Assembly (NCBI GenBank): GCA_038373885.1
Contig: JAWZYV010019552.1
Span: forward strand, 1-64,000
DNA: 64,000 bases
Direction of reading: 5' to 3'
Source of the DNA: Cheiracanthium punctorium
Taxonomy: Eukaryota > Arthropoda > Arachnida > Araneae > Cheiracanthiidae
Positions 47,406 to 58,513 of the stretch are shown here, one piece after another. The notes under the pieces are model-generated. The model was not told the DNA's origin. It saw nothing but the letters and a program-made list of their open reading frames with translations, and did not search any database. Numbering within the stretch: the first letter of the stretch is position 1; each line of letters begins with the position of its first letter. The position numbers and the translations under genes are program-made.

Positions 47406-47541
47406 ACTTTCCGAACATATACCATGTAAGGAAAGTATTGTAATCATGAAAAAATTCGAATTCGAGATTTTGGTGTATTTACACGTTTTGAGGTCTTCTG
47501 AATCCATTTATGCTATTTTTACGAGATGTATGTATGTATGT

Positions 47542-47594
<53 letters not shown>

Positions 47595-48436
47595 TGTGAG
47601 TGAACACGATAGCTCCTGAACGGAGCATTCGATTGAGCTCAAATTGGATATATAGGTCATAAACCACCGTCGCAAGACCGGTATAGATTTGGGTGTGTAT
47701 AGGACTTATAGTTTTTCTACAGGGCTACGACAAAAATTTCTTTTACATTGTGGCCTATGGGGAGAATTTCTTGAAAGTGCGCTAGCGTTTAAACGGTAGA
47801 TTCGATTGAGCTCAAATTGAGTATATAGGTTATAAACCACCGTTGCAAGACCGGTATTGATTTTGGTGTGTATAGGACTTATAGTTTTTCTACAGGGCTA
47901 CGACAAAAATTTCTTTTACATTGTGGCCTATGGGGAGAATTTCTTGAAAGTGCGCTAGCGTTTAAACGGTAGATTCGATTGAGCTCAAATTGGGTATATA
48001 GGTTATAAACCACCGTTGCAAGACCGGTATTGATTTTGGTGTGTATAGGACTTATAGTTTTTCTACAGGGCTACGACAAAAATTTCTTTTACATTGTGGC
48101 CTATGGGGAGAATTTCTTGAAAGTGCGCTAGCGTTTAAACGGTAGATTCGATTGAGCTCAAATTGGGTATATAGGTTATAAACCACCGTTGCAAGACCGG
48201 TATTGATTTGGGTGTGTATAGGACTTATAGTTCTCCTAAAGGGCTACGACAAAACTTTCTTTTATGTTATGGCATAATGGCATATAGGGAGACATTCTTG
48301 AAAGTGCGCAAGCGTTTAAACGGTGCATTCGATTGAGTTTCTATTTGGTATATGTTTGAATTATTCATGGATTAAAATTTATTTAAGTGCTTGGTAACGA
48401 TCTTAATCGTAAGTGTTCGGAAAGTCGAGTGGAGTC

Positions 48437-48444
<8 letters not shown>
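47406..48444 (+). mobile_element. HINE-A copy 14, longest, homogenised units
   Basis: Four unit boundaries at 47779, 47952, 48125 and 48306. The first three units are 173 bp apart and nearly identical. The TG tract spans 47539-47594. The 3' hairpin is followed by 29 T. Confidence 0.9.
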
Positions 48445-48473
<29 letters not shown>

Positions 48474-48969
48474 GTAGTCCATTCCAACCCGAGCAAAATT
48501 AACTCCATGTTGCCCCATCCACAAAAGCTTGCCATTAATATTTACTAAAGACGGGGTCATAATTTGTTTCTGGCGGAATAATTACACGAGTATCGCAATC
48601 GAAAATTGGATGTTTGGCTTTCTGCTCACGATAATCGAATCTTTGTCGCGTAATCCGATGGGACCCCCATATCGATTTTTGTCGTGTCGGAGTGCGTTGA
48701 TCGAGCTGGATAACAATAAAAAAGACATCCTATTCCGAACGTAACGAGCTTATGTGGAGAAGCAGCTGTTATACGCTAAGTAGTTTTGGTGGATGTTTTT
48801 GCAAGTGAATAAACAGGATGGGAGAAAACGGATAGTTTAGGAACACCCCCAGTATTATGTCCTAATCGTAATTAACTAAGCATTTTGTATCGCAGTCGCG
48901 ATGCTTAGGATAATGGTAACATAATTAAGGAAAATATGTTCGAATTTGTTTTGAACAAGAAGAAGATAG
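48474..48969. other. unassigned sequence
   Basis: Nothing recognised; no long frame with a known motif. Confidence 0.35.
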
Positions 48970-49017
48970 ATGATCTTAATCGCAAGCGTTCGGAAAGTCG
49001 AGTGGAGTCACTCCAGA
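48970..49017 (+). mobile_element. HINE-A copy 15, solo 3' end
   Basis: Only GATCTTAATCGCAAGCGTTC through the hairpin and CCAGA remain, followed by a T run. It is a 3' fragment. Confidence 0.75.
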
Positions 49018-49106
49018 TTTTTATTATTTAGAAATCTAAATGAGGCACACTGATTTTTTTCACAAGTTCCCTAGTTGGCACTTGTTCTGCAAGTGAAAAC
49101 TGACCA

Positions 49107-49627
49107 TTAACCCTTTGAGGTGCAACCCTTTCCCAATGCTGAAAAAAGGGCAGCCGTTGCCATCGCTCGACTTAACTACCAGCAAGATGGCGGACGATCG
49201 AAACGTTCATCGCATGCTACAGATCTATAGAATCTTATTTGACGACAGCCGGCTGTGCTCCCGCACAGCCAGCTGCCTCAAAAAGAAGGGTCTCTAGCTC
49301 TGTGGCACGCGATGAACGTTTCAATCATCTGCCATCTTGTTGGTAGTTAAGTCGAGTGATGGCAACGGCTGCCCTTTTTTCAGCATTGGGCAATCGATCC
49401 AGCTGTTTTCGCATTCTTCCATTTCCCAGCAAATGCCAGTGCTGTTAAAAATAATCGCGACAATTTTTTTACCTGAAAGGACGTGCTATAAAGTAAAGGA
49501 TTCTCGTGAAGCTGTGTCACCTGCAACTATTTTTATAGAAATCCAATCTATTCTTCGTGACTGGCAACAGTCAAAACGTCAGAGGTCGGTGTTCCCAGAG
49601 TGGGATCACTGCGCGTTAAAGGGTTAA
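49107..49627 (+). mobile_element. PB-M copy F, with empty sister site at 57439
   Basis: TTAA at 49107-49110 and 49624-49627. Flanks AAGTGAAAACTGACCA and AAAACTCGCCTTACTCC rejoin at 57425-57460 as AAGTGAAAATTGACCATTAA followed by AAAACTCGCC. This proves one TTAA became two, the piggyBac/Kolobok-type duplication. The foldback arms are somewhat diverged. Confidence 0.92.
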
Positions 49628-50010
49628 AAAACTCGCCTTACTCCCCCTGTAATTAAGTAGAGTTTTTTAGGAGTAAGGAGAGTTTTTTAATGGTCAGTTC
49701 AAGTCAGCTCAAGTTCAAGTTAGCGTTCAAGTTATCTCCCGCACCATCTGAACGGGCCTAAAGGCCAACGCTCATATCAGTCCGTTATCATACGCTAGAA
49801 TGGCAATTCAATGTATTCTTCAGTATCTTCTGATGGGATCGCGGCGAAAAGTCTCCCCATTGTGTGTAAGGCATGATTTTGTGGTTTCACGGGTTAGCTT
49901 TTGTCGGCGATCCCAACTGGTCATTAAAAAGCCCGTCATTATTTCGACCCTGCAACATTTCCCCCTTTTTGTAGTAGCCTGCGCGTGCAAACTGACTGAA
50001 ATGAATTTCT
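49628..50010 (-). repeat. R6 dimer (TIR element of about 300 bp), copies 1 and 2
   Basis: The end of one R6 unit (host of PB-M copy F) abuts a second unit starting AAGGCCAACGCTCATATCAG at 49758. The interior GGTTTCACGGGTTAGCTTTTG followed by TCGGCGATCCC matches 57620-57660. The second unit is truncated after GCAAACTGA. Confidence 0.65.
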
Positions 50011-50118
50011 TAGAAATTGTCGCATACTGATGGCAGCTGGAGAAACAAGCGTACTGATCAACAAAAATTACGAACAACCCTTCATTGCTTCGAGGGGAAA
50101 GCTTTGCAAAATACATCT

Positions 50119-50520
50119 TTAACCCTTTAACGCGCAGTGTTCCCGCTCTGGGAACACCCAACTCTGACGTTTTGACTGCTGCCAGTCACGAAGAATAGAT
50201 TGGATTTCTATAAAAAGAGTGGCGGGTGACATAGCTCAACGATAATCCTTTACCTTTTTAGCACGTCCTTTCCCGTCAAAAAATTGGCACGATTATTTTG
50301 AACAGCACTGACATCTGCTGAACAATGGAATGAGTGCGGGAACAGCCGGATAGATTGCCCCATGCTGAAAAAAGGGTAGCCGTTGCTTTCGCTCGACTGA
50401 ACGACCCGCAAGAGGGCGGACGATCGAAACGTTCATCGTGTGCCACAGATCTCCTGAGACTCCTGTCAAAAAAGGGGTCTCTAGATCTGTGGCACGCGAT
50501 GAACGTTTCGATCGTCCGCT
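50119..50520 (-). mobile_element. PB-M copy G, truncated
   Basis: TTAA at 50119-50122 and the CCCTTTAACGCGCAGTG end are present. The copy breaks off in the inner arm at CGATCGTCCGC, where the repeat shared with 36640 begins. Its left flank (50008-50118, TTAGAAATTGTCGCATACTG) is shared with PB-M copy J. Confidence 0.85.
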
Positions 50521-50893
50521 GTTATAGATTAAAGCTGTTGTGAACTATATTTAAATACATGCAAAATTATGTCGCATGCTTTTATGTCGCATTTTTGGGA
50601 CAAATTTTTCAATAAAAGGTGTTGAGAGATAAAATGACATAGTCATTCAAACTTATGAAAAGTCGATAAACTTCGATTGAAAATTTTTTCAAGCATGTAT
50701 AGAGTTTGAAAATGCTAATAAACAGTTTTTTCGTCACCTCTCTTCAAAGGCCTCCTCTTATAAAGGCCAAATATGAATGGAACGGAAGGTGGGGAATTAC
50801 TTCAAAACAAACAAAGTAATTTATTTAAAGTAACTTTCGTATACTTAAAGTAACTTTAGTAACTACTACTGCCAAGTGTAAGTTTAGTCTACT

Positions 50894-51131
50894 TTAACCC
50901 ATTAAGTACTAGGGTTACCGTATGGTAACAGCAAACAATGGTTTATAGTATGGTCACATAAAGGACTAGCGTGACCATATGGTCACCTGGCCATATTTAC
51001 CAAATCTCACATCTGACATCTGAAAAAATAGAAAAGGACATTCTCACTCAAGTAACCCCAATGAAGTTAATTCAGTTCAGGGGAAAGATTGGGGGGGAGG
51101 GAGGGTAAAATGTTCGTCCTTAGTGGGTTAA
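50894..51131. mobile_element. second type of TTAA MITE
   Basis: TTAA at both limits (50894-50897, 51128-51131). Ends CCCATTAAGTACTAG and, inverted, CCCACTAAGGACGAA. Internal palindrome GTGACCATATGGTCAC. 238 bp without a gene. PiggyBac-like. Confidence 0.7.
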
Positions 51132-51285
51132 GCGCTCGGGCTTTTTTGCCTATGGAATATGTTTGAGAAAAGCGTGCCAAAAATAAAAAAGTAACATTTC
51201 CTCTTTGATATAGTTAATTAACTCAGGTCGGGCATTCCAAAATAGACGCACTTGCGTTACCCGAACTCAGTTCGGGCGTCCACTT
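51131..51285 (+). repeat. repeat R8 copy 2
   Basis: Same sequence as 47150-47300 with the palindrome weakened to ACCCGAACTCAGTTCGGGCG. It starts directly at the end of the TTAA MITE. Confidence 0.75.
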
Positions 51286-51582
51286 TCGGATATCCACTTT
51301 CTTTAGCTTTCCTTTGCCTGTAAAACTGTCTTCCCCTTCATAGTATCACTTTTGCGGAGAAGTATACTTGAGGAATGTCGAGGTCAGCCACTCCATGACT
51401 GAAGGAGGTAGTTTTAACGCAGGTTGCAGGGAAGCATGCAGTATTTTAAGTTAAAATGGGGGCATGGCCACAGCAAAGGAGAAACTAGGCCTCGGCCTCC
51501 CAAAATGTTAGGTTGTCTCAAAATTATCAAAATAATTTTAGTTTTATTTCTAAAAATTCAACATAAAAACATGCATAACAAT

Positions 51583-52330
51583 AAATATTGGTCGCCAAAA
51601 ATAAGTCCCCAAAAGTGGAGTCGTCGAAGGCCTACGACCCATATTTCTCGAAATTTCTAGAAACTGTAACGGAAATGAATGGGAAAATTCAAACCTCCGC
51701 ATCTCCGGTTCTAGTGGACCGATCTATGCAACAAAAAGCAAAATTTAACTATTGGAAGTGTAGAATACGAATTTTGTACTATTGGGTTGGCAACAAAGTA
51801 ATTGCGTTTTTCCGTACGTCAATATTTCGCCTGGCCAAAGCTACTGAAGTTAATTATGCGAAATTTGGCACGTACGTGAGTTCTTCAACATAGGTGCTAG
51901 ATCAGAGAGCATTTTCCAAAATTCGTAATCTTAGGGTGGTAAGGGGCCAAAAAGTTCCTTTCACATATCCCGCGTGATCTCAAATAAAAATAGAGATATC
52001 CGTGAAATTCTTTCTGTAAAATACAGCAGTCGCGAATACCTAAAAATTAATTTCAGGACATTTTTAATAGTGTCCTCTAAGGAGGATAGAAGCGAAAAAG
52101 GGGGGAGGGTGGCCATCTTTTATGGACGAAAAAAAATACTGCCAGTGAAATTCTTACTTAAAAATGTAACAAATATGAATCGTATGTTCAGGCACAGCTT
52201 ACCTGTAATTAAAAACTTGTTGAAAATTTATTTGCTTGAATTTTATACAAGAAAACGCAATTACTTTATTGCTAACCCAATATTTTAATCCCCAGAACAG
52301 TGGGGTTGACCCGAAAATTCGTAACAATAC
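51583..52330 (+). repeat. repeat R7 copy 2, interrupted by a mariner
   Basis: Matches 39985-40235 up to GAATTTTGTAC and resumes at TTTTAATCCCCAGAACAG after the nested mariner. Confidence 0.7.
51782..52280. mobile_element. mariner-type MITE with sister empty site
   Basis: Ends TTGGGTTGGCAACAAAGTAA and, inverted, TTGGGTTAGCAATAAAGTAA, extending to about 29 bp. TA at 51780-51781 and 52281-52282. R7 copy 1 reads CATTTTAAGCCCC across the site. Only about 500 bp; no DD34D motif seen. Confidence 0.85.
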
Positions 52331-52371
52331 TATTACTCGAACACTTCTCCTTAAGTGATTATTAACAGGTA

Positions 52372-52583
52372 CACCCTCCAAAAAAAGTATTCGAGCAAGA
52401 GAGAAATTTCCTATTTTAGATTTGCGAATAATAATTCAGTTTTTGAAAAACGCACAACTTGATAGAAATATGGAAAGTCTTATTTATACATAGCCTAATT
52501 CATATTCTATGATAAATAATTTTTAATATACGAAACCAAAGTAGGAAATTTCTTTGTTGCTCGAATACTTTTTTTGGAGGGTG
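52372..52583. mobile_element. Tc1/mariner-type MITE, perfect TIRs
   Basis: CACCCTCCAAAAAAAGTATT at both ends. The inverted repeat is perfect for 27 bp and continues imperfectly through AGAAATTTCCTA. TA at 52370-52371 and 52584-52585. 212 bp, no gene. Confidence 0.88.
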
Positions 52584-52585
52584 TA

Positions 52586-53285
52586 CACGGAAACAACGTT
52601 TCCGACCCCACATCGCTATGGCATTCGGGAACGTCTTGTTATAACCGACCTCTCCTAGACGTTCGTCAATCTAATTTTGAATCACCCTAATATAATGGAT
52701 TGTTCGGCTCAAACTTACAACAAACTATTCTATAATTATCTCGCATTCCAAACGTTCAGTCTTTTTTTATATATATATAATTTTCCGGGACGATCTCAAG
52801 TCCCCGATACGCGAAAATACATCCCCCCCCCCAAAGAAAAATAGAAGAAGTGAGAGCGGAAGAAAGAAAAGGAGCAGTAAAAGAAAAATCCAATCGTTCC
52901 TCCAAAGCTGATAGATCCCCCGAAGAAATTCAATTACCCAGTCAAACACCGAATACGATTATTGACTTCCTCCCCTTAGCCCCGCTCGTTCCCCCCCCCT
53001 CCCCGAGTAGTAAGGCTTTGCATCGGATCAAACAAATCAATACGCGCCCATCCCCCTCCCTCTCGCAGTAATTAGCGAATCGATGTCGCTAATGAGCATC
53101 GGTGGGAAATCGCAACTCTCAACACGTCACAGATCGCGAGCTTTGGCAACACGTGGACGTCGATTTATTGCAACTGTTGCCTCGATTTATGATTGGACCG
53201 CCAAGGGCTGGTCCTATGGGGTCCAGGGCCTAGGGCGCGTATGTTACACACTTTTAGCGTACAGGTCCCACAGAATAATAATATA
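52586..53285. other. unassigned sequence
   Basis: Nothing recognised except homopolymer C runs at 52820 and 52992. Confidence 0.35.
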
Positions 53286-53354
53286 CAGTCAAACCTCCTT
53301 AGAGCATCACTTTCGATGCCACCTAAAAATTGACTTACTAAGCGGGTCGAGTTT
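53286..53354 (+). mobile_element. pogo-like left end
   Basis: CAGTCAAACCTCCTTAGAGC preceded by TA, the usual Tigger/pogo start. No matching right end was found, so it is probably cut by later events around PB-M copy H. Confidence 0.5.
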
Positions 53355-53745
53355 TTAACCCTTTAACGCGCAGTGTTCCCGCTCTGGGAACACCAGACTA
53401 TGACGTTTCGACGGTTGCCAGTCACGAAGAATAGCTTGGATTTCTATCAAAAGAGTGGAGTGTGACACAGCTCCACGAGAATCCTTTACTTTCGAGCACG
53501 TCCTTTCTCGTAACAAAAATGATCACGGTTATTTTGAACAGCACTGACGTCTGCTGAAAAAGGGAAGAATGCGAGAACAGATGGATAGATGGCCCCATGC
53601 TGAAAAAAAGGGCAGCCGTTGTCATCGCTCGACTGAACGACCCACAAGAGGGCGGACGATCGAAACGTTCATCGCATGCCACTGATCGAGAGACCCTTTT
53701 TTTGACGCAGCTGGATGTGCCGCACAGCCAGCTGTCGTTTTTGCA
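53355..53745 (-). mobile_element. PB-M copy H, truncated
   Basis: TTAA at 53355-53358 and CCCTTTAACGCGCAGTG. The copy ends in the central palindrome (CACAGCCAGCTGTCG), so the other arm and second TTAA are lost. Confidence 0.85.
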
Positions 53746-53892
53746 AAAGAGTAGGATGGAGGCGAATGTAACAGATATATCAAGCCAAATATAGTAACTC
53801 CGCTCCCTGGTGTGTTTAAAATTTACGAAAAAGTAGGTATCAAGTCTTCAAGGTATAGAAACGGATTCCCTTGGACGCACAATATACACTAG

Positions 53893-54483
53893 CCTTAAAG
53901 GCCCGTACCCATGGTACGTGCACTGGACGCCACTCCAGGGAGAGTTTTGTAATGGTCAAATTGCACTTGCAGGGCATTGTAATCGAAATATTTATGGTCT
54001 TTTAATGACCCGTCGGGATCCACTGACATAAGCTGACCCGTGGAACCACAAAACCCCGCCCCCCCCACACACACACGCAATGGAGATACGGGGTGGAAGA
54101 TTTCTCGGAGACTTCACTGGAGAATACTTGGATTGACCACTGGAGCTCGCGACTTCCCCCGCAGTATGAGTGCAGGCCTTAAGGCCAACGTAGACTCACG
54201 TGCGATTGCCGGACGCTGCAGGGCATGAGGGGGAGTTTTTAATGGTCAGTTTGCACGTGCAGGCTTTGTAAAAGGGGGGGAACAGTGCAGGGGCTAAGAA
54301 TTTATTGACTTTTAATGACCAGTGGACATTCGCCGACAAAGGATAACCCGTGAAACCTCAAAAGCCCGCCAAGCACACAATGGGGGCACTTTTTCTCCGC
54401 AATCCGTCTTCCAGAAACTGAAAAATACATTGAGTTCCCATTCTAGCGTACTGAAACGGACGTGAGTCTACATTGGCCTTTAG
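53893..54483 (+). repeat. R6 dimer, copies 3 and 4
   Basis: Unit one runs 53893-54179 and unit two 54180-54483, head to tail, joined at GGCCTTAAGGCC. Unit two has inverted repeats AAGGCCAACGTAGACTCACG and, inverted, AAGGCCAATGTAGACTCACG. The family also occurs as dimers at 49.6-50.0 kb and 57.36-57.79 kb. Confidence 0.65.
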
Positions 54484-54510
54484 AAAGACCCCCTACGGTG
54501 GGCACCCTAT

Positions 54511-55517
54511 ACTGTAAAAAAATTCAGAAACGTTACATACTTATAGCATAAAGGTTTCTGAAAGTATAGCGTAACCTACAGATGATCTACTCGAACTCAC
54601 GATTTCGGAAACATAGCCCCCATTTCGGCGTAAAATATTTACGGGGAAAGGAAATCCTCATTTGGGACTTCGCGCGCATGCGCCAAGTGCCAAGAGACAG
54701 AGGGAAAAGAGTGAACGCGTCTTCCCTAATAGCACAGATGGTCACAAAACAGTCGATGTGACGTCACAGAGGGTCACAATTGTCACAGGACTGTCACAAA
54801 CTAGTCACATTGTGACTTGTGAGTGATGTGACTCCACTGTGTGGTCACTGTGAAGTTTATTTGTGACCAGTGACCAGGTGACGTCGCCGGGTGAATACCT
54901 AAATAAAACAGCACATTATCTCCTGAAAATAATTTATGTGGAAAAAAAAGATTTAAGATTTTTAATTTATATTTATTAATTATAGTATTTTCCCTCTATT
55001 TATAAAATACTCCAAAAAAAATTAAGTTTCCAAAACAAGCCATGCCAGAACTAACTTTTGCAGCAGTCAGTTTACTTTTAAAGCAATCAGAGCAAGACAA
55101 TCACAGCGCTGAGGTAACGTGCTGGCCTATGAACGAGTGCGTTTTGTCTGGTACTGAGCGCTCCTTCCGTGAGAGTTTGGTGCTGCAATCTAGTGCATGT
55201 TACTCGTTAATTTGGAAACCTTTGTGAAATGGACGGAGAGGTTTCTGAAAAACACAGAGAAGTTACTCGTTAATTCGGAAACCTTTGTGAAATAAACCGA
55301 AAGGTTACTCAATATTTTACCAAAATATACAGAAACGTTACACATCTTTTAAAGAAACCTTACCTACAAAGCAGGAAAATATGTAAATATTTTCCCGAAA
55401 TATGCAGAAACGTTTCTAAATACTTTATCCGCAAGTTCGGAAACGTTTCTGCAATTTTAAACTACAAGAGCTGCCCCATATTTTGGGGTAACGTTTCCGA
55501 ATTTTTTTTTTACCGTG
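54511..55517. mobile_element. TIR element with GAAACGTT repeats
   Basis: Left CTGTAAAAAAATTCAGAAAC and inverted right CACGGTAAAAAAAAAATTCG, both running into GAAACGTTAC. The interior repeats GGAAACCTTTGTGAAAT and CAGAAACGTTTCT. A GTCAC-rich block is nested (54725-54895). No transposase; superfamily unassigned. Confidence 0.55.
54725..54895. repeat. GTCAC/GTGAC cluster
   Basis: About 13 GTCAC or GTGAC words in 170 bp, in both orientations, including TGACGTCA near 54760. Probably an insert or MITE, since it interrupts the GAAACGTT repeats. Confidence 0.6.
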
Positions 55518-56928
55518 ATATACCCTACACGACCCCTATTTCACTCCCACTTTTTCTGAGCGGATGCGTAATTAATCACTTGCTCCTTTTCCCTGTTTTT
55601 AGACGAAGAAGCCCTAAATCACCCAGATCTTACGTGTAGATAATTGGCCGTAATTCCACAACAAGCATGGAAGCAAATATAAGCCCGTATTCACCCCCCA
55701 ACAACAACAACAAAACAGAATTCATTCACTCATCGCTGTTATTAGATAAATAATCCCGCTGCTTTCCTGTCAACGACAAAGAAAAAAGGGTAAGAAAAAT
55801 AAATGGTGCTTGCTCTCCCCGTTCCCATTTTCTCTCCCAAAATAAATAACACCGGGTCCTCCAAAAACGACTCGGACACTCCAAGAACATTCCGAAAATT
55901 CTTTCTTCCGCGTGCTGCGGGAGTGGGGGTGGGGTGTTTATCGGCAGCGATTAGCCGTCTTTCACCACCGAAAAAACAACGGGAATTCTGCTCAGGAATG
56001 CCATTTTGTAGCTGCGGGCCGCATAGATGTGTTTTTTGTGTTTTGATTTTTCTTAACTCCTCCTAATATCGTCCACGTCCACTCGAAGTCCTTTCATTGG
56101 ATAGCTTCCGCAGTGTCGATTTCTTATCCCCCCCCCCTTCGCAAATATAAGAAGGACGCCTTTTAATAATGACTTTTTATTTTATATTTTAGCATTAAAG
56201 TGCTATTTCGTCTCAAGCTGGTATTTTCAGTCGACGTAATTCCTGCTTGGGGTTATTTTCCGTCAGCACCCGACTCCACTCTAGTATAATACGCTTAGCA
56301 CATAATACGATGCAGGCGCCATCTATCGTCGTCAATTGAAATCGTTTGTTGTTGTTCCGCACACTTGACGATTCAAACAGCGCGAAAAAAGATACAAGAA
56401 TCACGAATAATATCTCGCTAAGATAAGCTTTCACTTTATGAATGGGAAACGTAAACGTAGATTCTGAGTTTAAAACATCTTCCCAGTAATAGAGAAAAAT
56501 GGAATTTTCGTAGCATTAATTGAATGAAGGTCCTCAAACAGAAGATGAAGATTACTATATTTAAATACAAAAACGTTGGTTTTAAGAAAATCTCCTTTTT
56601 TTTTCTTATTTTGCTTTTTTCTATTGAATACAAATTTATAACTTAATAAGAATATTACATTCCAATCTCTGAGATACAAGTATTTCAGCATCGAAATGTG
56701 ACGCCATCTTGTTTTTTGGATGGACCTACTCTCTGGATCAGGCTTATTCCTATTGGCTGGAACGTGGTAGAAAACGCCGCAGAAACAGAATTCAACATTT
56801 TCAACTCCGTTTCCGCCCCTTGATTCTGCTTGACAGAAACTGAAAACTCGGAAGTTCGTCGATTTCCTGTTTCAGTTCTTTGCTTTCCGTCGCGTATTCC
56901 GCCCATGTGGATTCCAGGCTTAACGGTG
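55518..56928. other. unassigned sequence
   Basis: No gene or repeat end recognised. Some frames of 60-97 codons have no known motif. Confidence 0.35.
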
Positions 56929-57180
56929 CATTCGATGGAGCTCAAATTAGGTATGTATATTATAGACCACAGTCGCACGACAGGTACTGATTTTTGTGTG
57001 TATGGGACTTGTACTTTTTTTATTTTACTGGGCTACAAAGTTATTTCTTATACATTGCACCCTACGGAGAGAAGTACCTAAAAGTACGCTCGCTCTTAAA
57101 TGTCGGATTGGATTGAGCTCAAATTTCGTACATATATTACACACTACCGTCGAACAACAGTCATTGATTTTAATTCTGAA
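56929..57180 (+). repeat. relic HINE-A core units
   Basis: Two diverged 173-bp-type units (GGTGCATTCGATGGAGCTCA, CTGGGCTACAAAG, GATTGAGCTCAAATT) with no element ends. An old, decayed copy. Confidence 0.6.
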
Positions 57181-57358
57181 GAAGTGTTTTGTGGAACAAG
57201 AAAGACAAACACGGCACAGATGTATTATGATGACAGTTTAAAAGGGAAGTATAGTTAGAATAACCTTGACTAAGATTGTAAAAAAGTTTTCATAGACGAT
57301 TTTAATAAATGAGGGTAATAGTCCACACGGTTTAAACATCCGAATGCATTTTTTTATT

Positions 57359-57794
57359 CTTTAGAAATCTAAATTAGGCGCACTGATTTTTTCACAAGTA
57401 CCCTAGACAGCACTTGTTCTGCAAGTGAAAATTGACCATTAAAAAACTCGCCTTACTCCCTGAAGTTGCGGCAGTTCCCGCACCATCTGAACGGGCCTAA
57501 AGGCCAACGCTCACATCAGACCGTTATCATACGCTATAATCGCAACTCTATGTATTCTTCAGTATTTTCTCATCGGATTGCGGAGAAAAGTAAGTCTCCC
57601 CATTGTGTGTAGGGCCTGGTTTTGTGGTTTCACGGCTTAGCTTTTGTCGGCGATCCCGACGGGTCATTAAGAGCCCGTCAATATTTCGACCCTGCAACAT
57701 TCCCCCCTTTTTATAATAGCCTTCGCTTGCAAACTGACCATTAAAAAACTCCCCTCACAGCGTATGACATCAGATTTATATGAGTATTGGCTTT
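57359..57794 (-). repeat. R6 dimer, copies 5 and 6, with empty TTAA site
   Basis: 57359-57497 is the end of one unit and holds the unoccupied TTAA at 57439-57442 matching PB-M copy F. 57498-57794 is a full unit, from AAGGCCAACGCTCACATCAG to its inverse near ATATGAGTATTGGCTTTT. Confidence 0.7.
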
Positions 57795-57836
57795 TAATCG
57801 GCAAGTGCCGGTCCGTTATTGAAAAAAAAAAAAAAA
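57795..57836 (+). repeat. SINE tail with poly-A
   Basis: ATCGGCAAGTGCCGGTCCGTT then an A run, as at 34690-34716. HINE-A copy 16 begins in this A run. Confidence 0.6.
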
Positions 57837-58483
57837 TCTGAAGTGACTCCACTCGACTTTCCGAACACTTACGATTAAGATCATGACCAAGCATTTAAAT
57901 AAATTTTAATCGATGAATCATTCAAACATATATACCAAATTGAAGCTCGATCGAATGTACCGTTTAAACGCTAGCGCACTTTCCAAAATTTCTCCCCATA
58001 GGCCATAATGTAAAAGAAATCTTGGTCGTAGCCCTGTAGAAAAACTATAAGTCCTATAAACATCCAAATCAATACCGGTCTTGCAATGGTGGTTTATAAC
58101 ATGTATACCCAATTTGAGCTCAATCGAATGTACCGTTTAAACGCTAGCGCACTTTCAAGAATGTCTCCCCATAGGCCATAATGTAAAAGAAATCTTTGTC
58201 GTAGCCCTGTAGAAAAACTATAAGTCCTATACACACCCAAATCAATACCGGTCTTGCGACGGTGGTTTATAACATATATACCAATTTGAGCTCAATCGAA
58301 TGCTCCGTTCAGGAGCTATCGTGTTCACTCACATACACACATACACACATCACATACATCTCGTAAAAATAGCATAAAGGGATTCAGAAGCCCTCAAAAC
58401 GTGTAAAAACAAACACCAAAATCTCGAAGTCGAATTTTTTCATGATGACAATACTTTCCTTACATGGTACATGTTCGGAAAGT
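57837..58483 (-). mobile_element. HINE-A copy 16
   Basis: Complete minus-strand copy (hairpin end TCTGAAGTGACTCCACTCG, one change). Two unit boundaries. It abuts a SINE poly-A tail. Confidence 0.85.
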
Positions 58484-58513
58484 AAAAAGTACTCAAATTA
58501 CTGGTGCTAAATG

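Noticed and set aside
54755..54770. TGACGTCA as a CRE promoter element
   Set aside because: It lies in a cluster of GTCAC/GTGAC words within a transposon and has no gene nearby.
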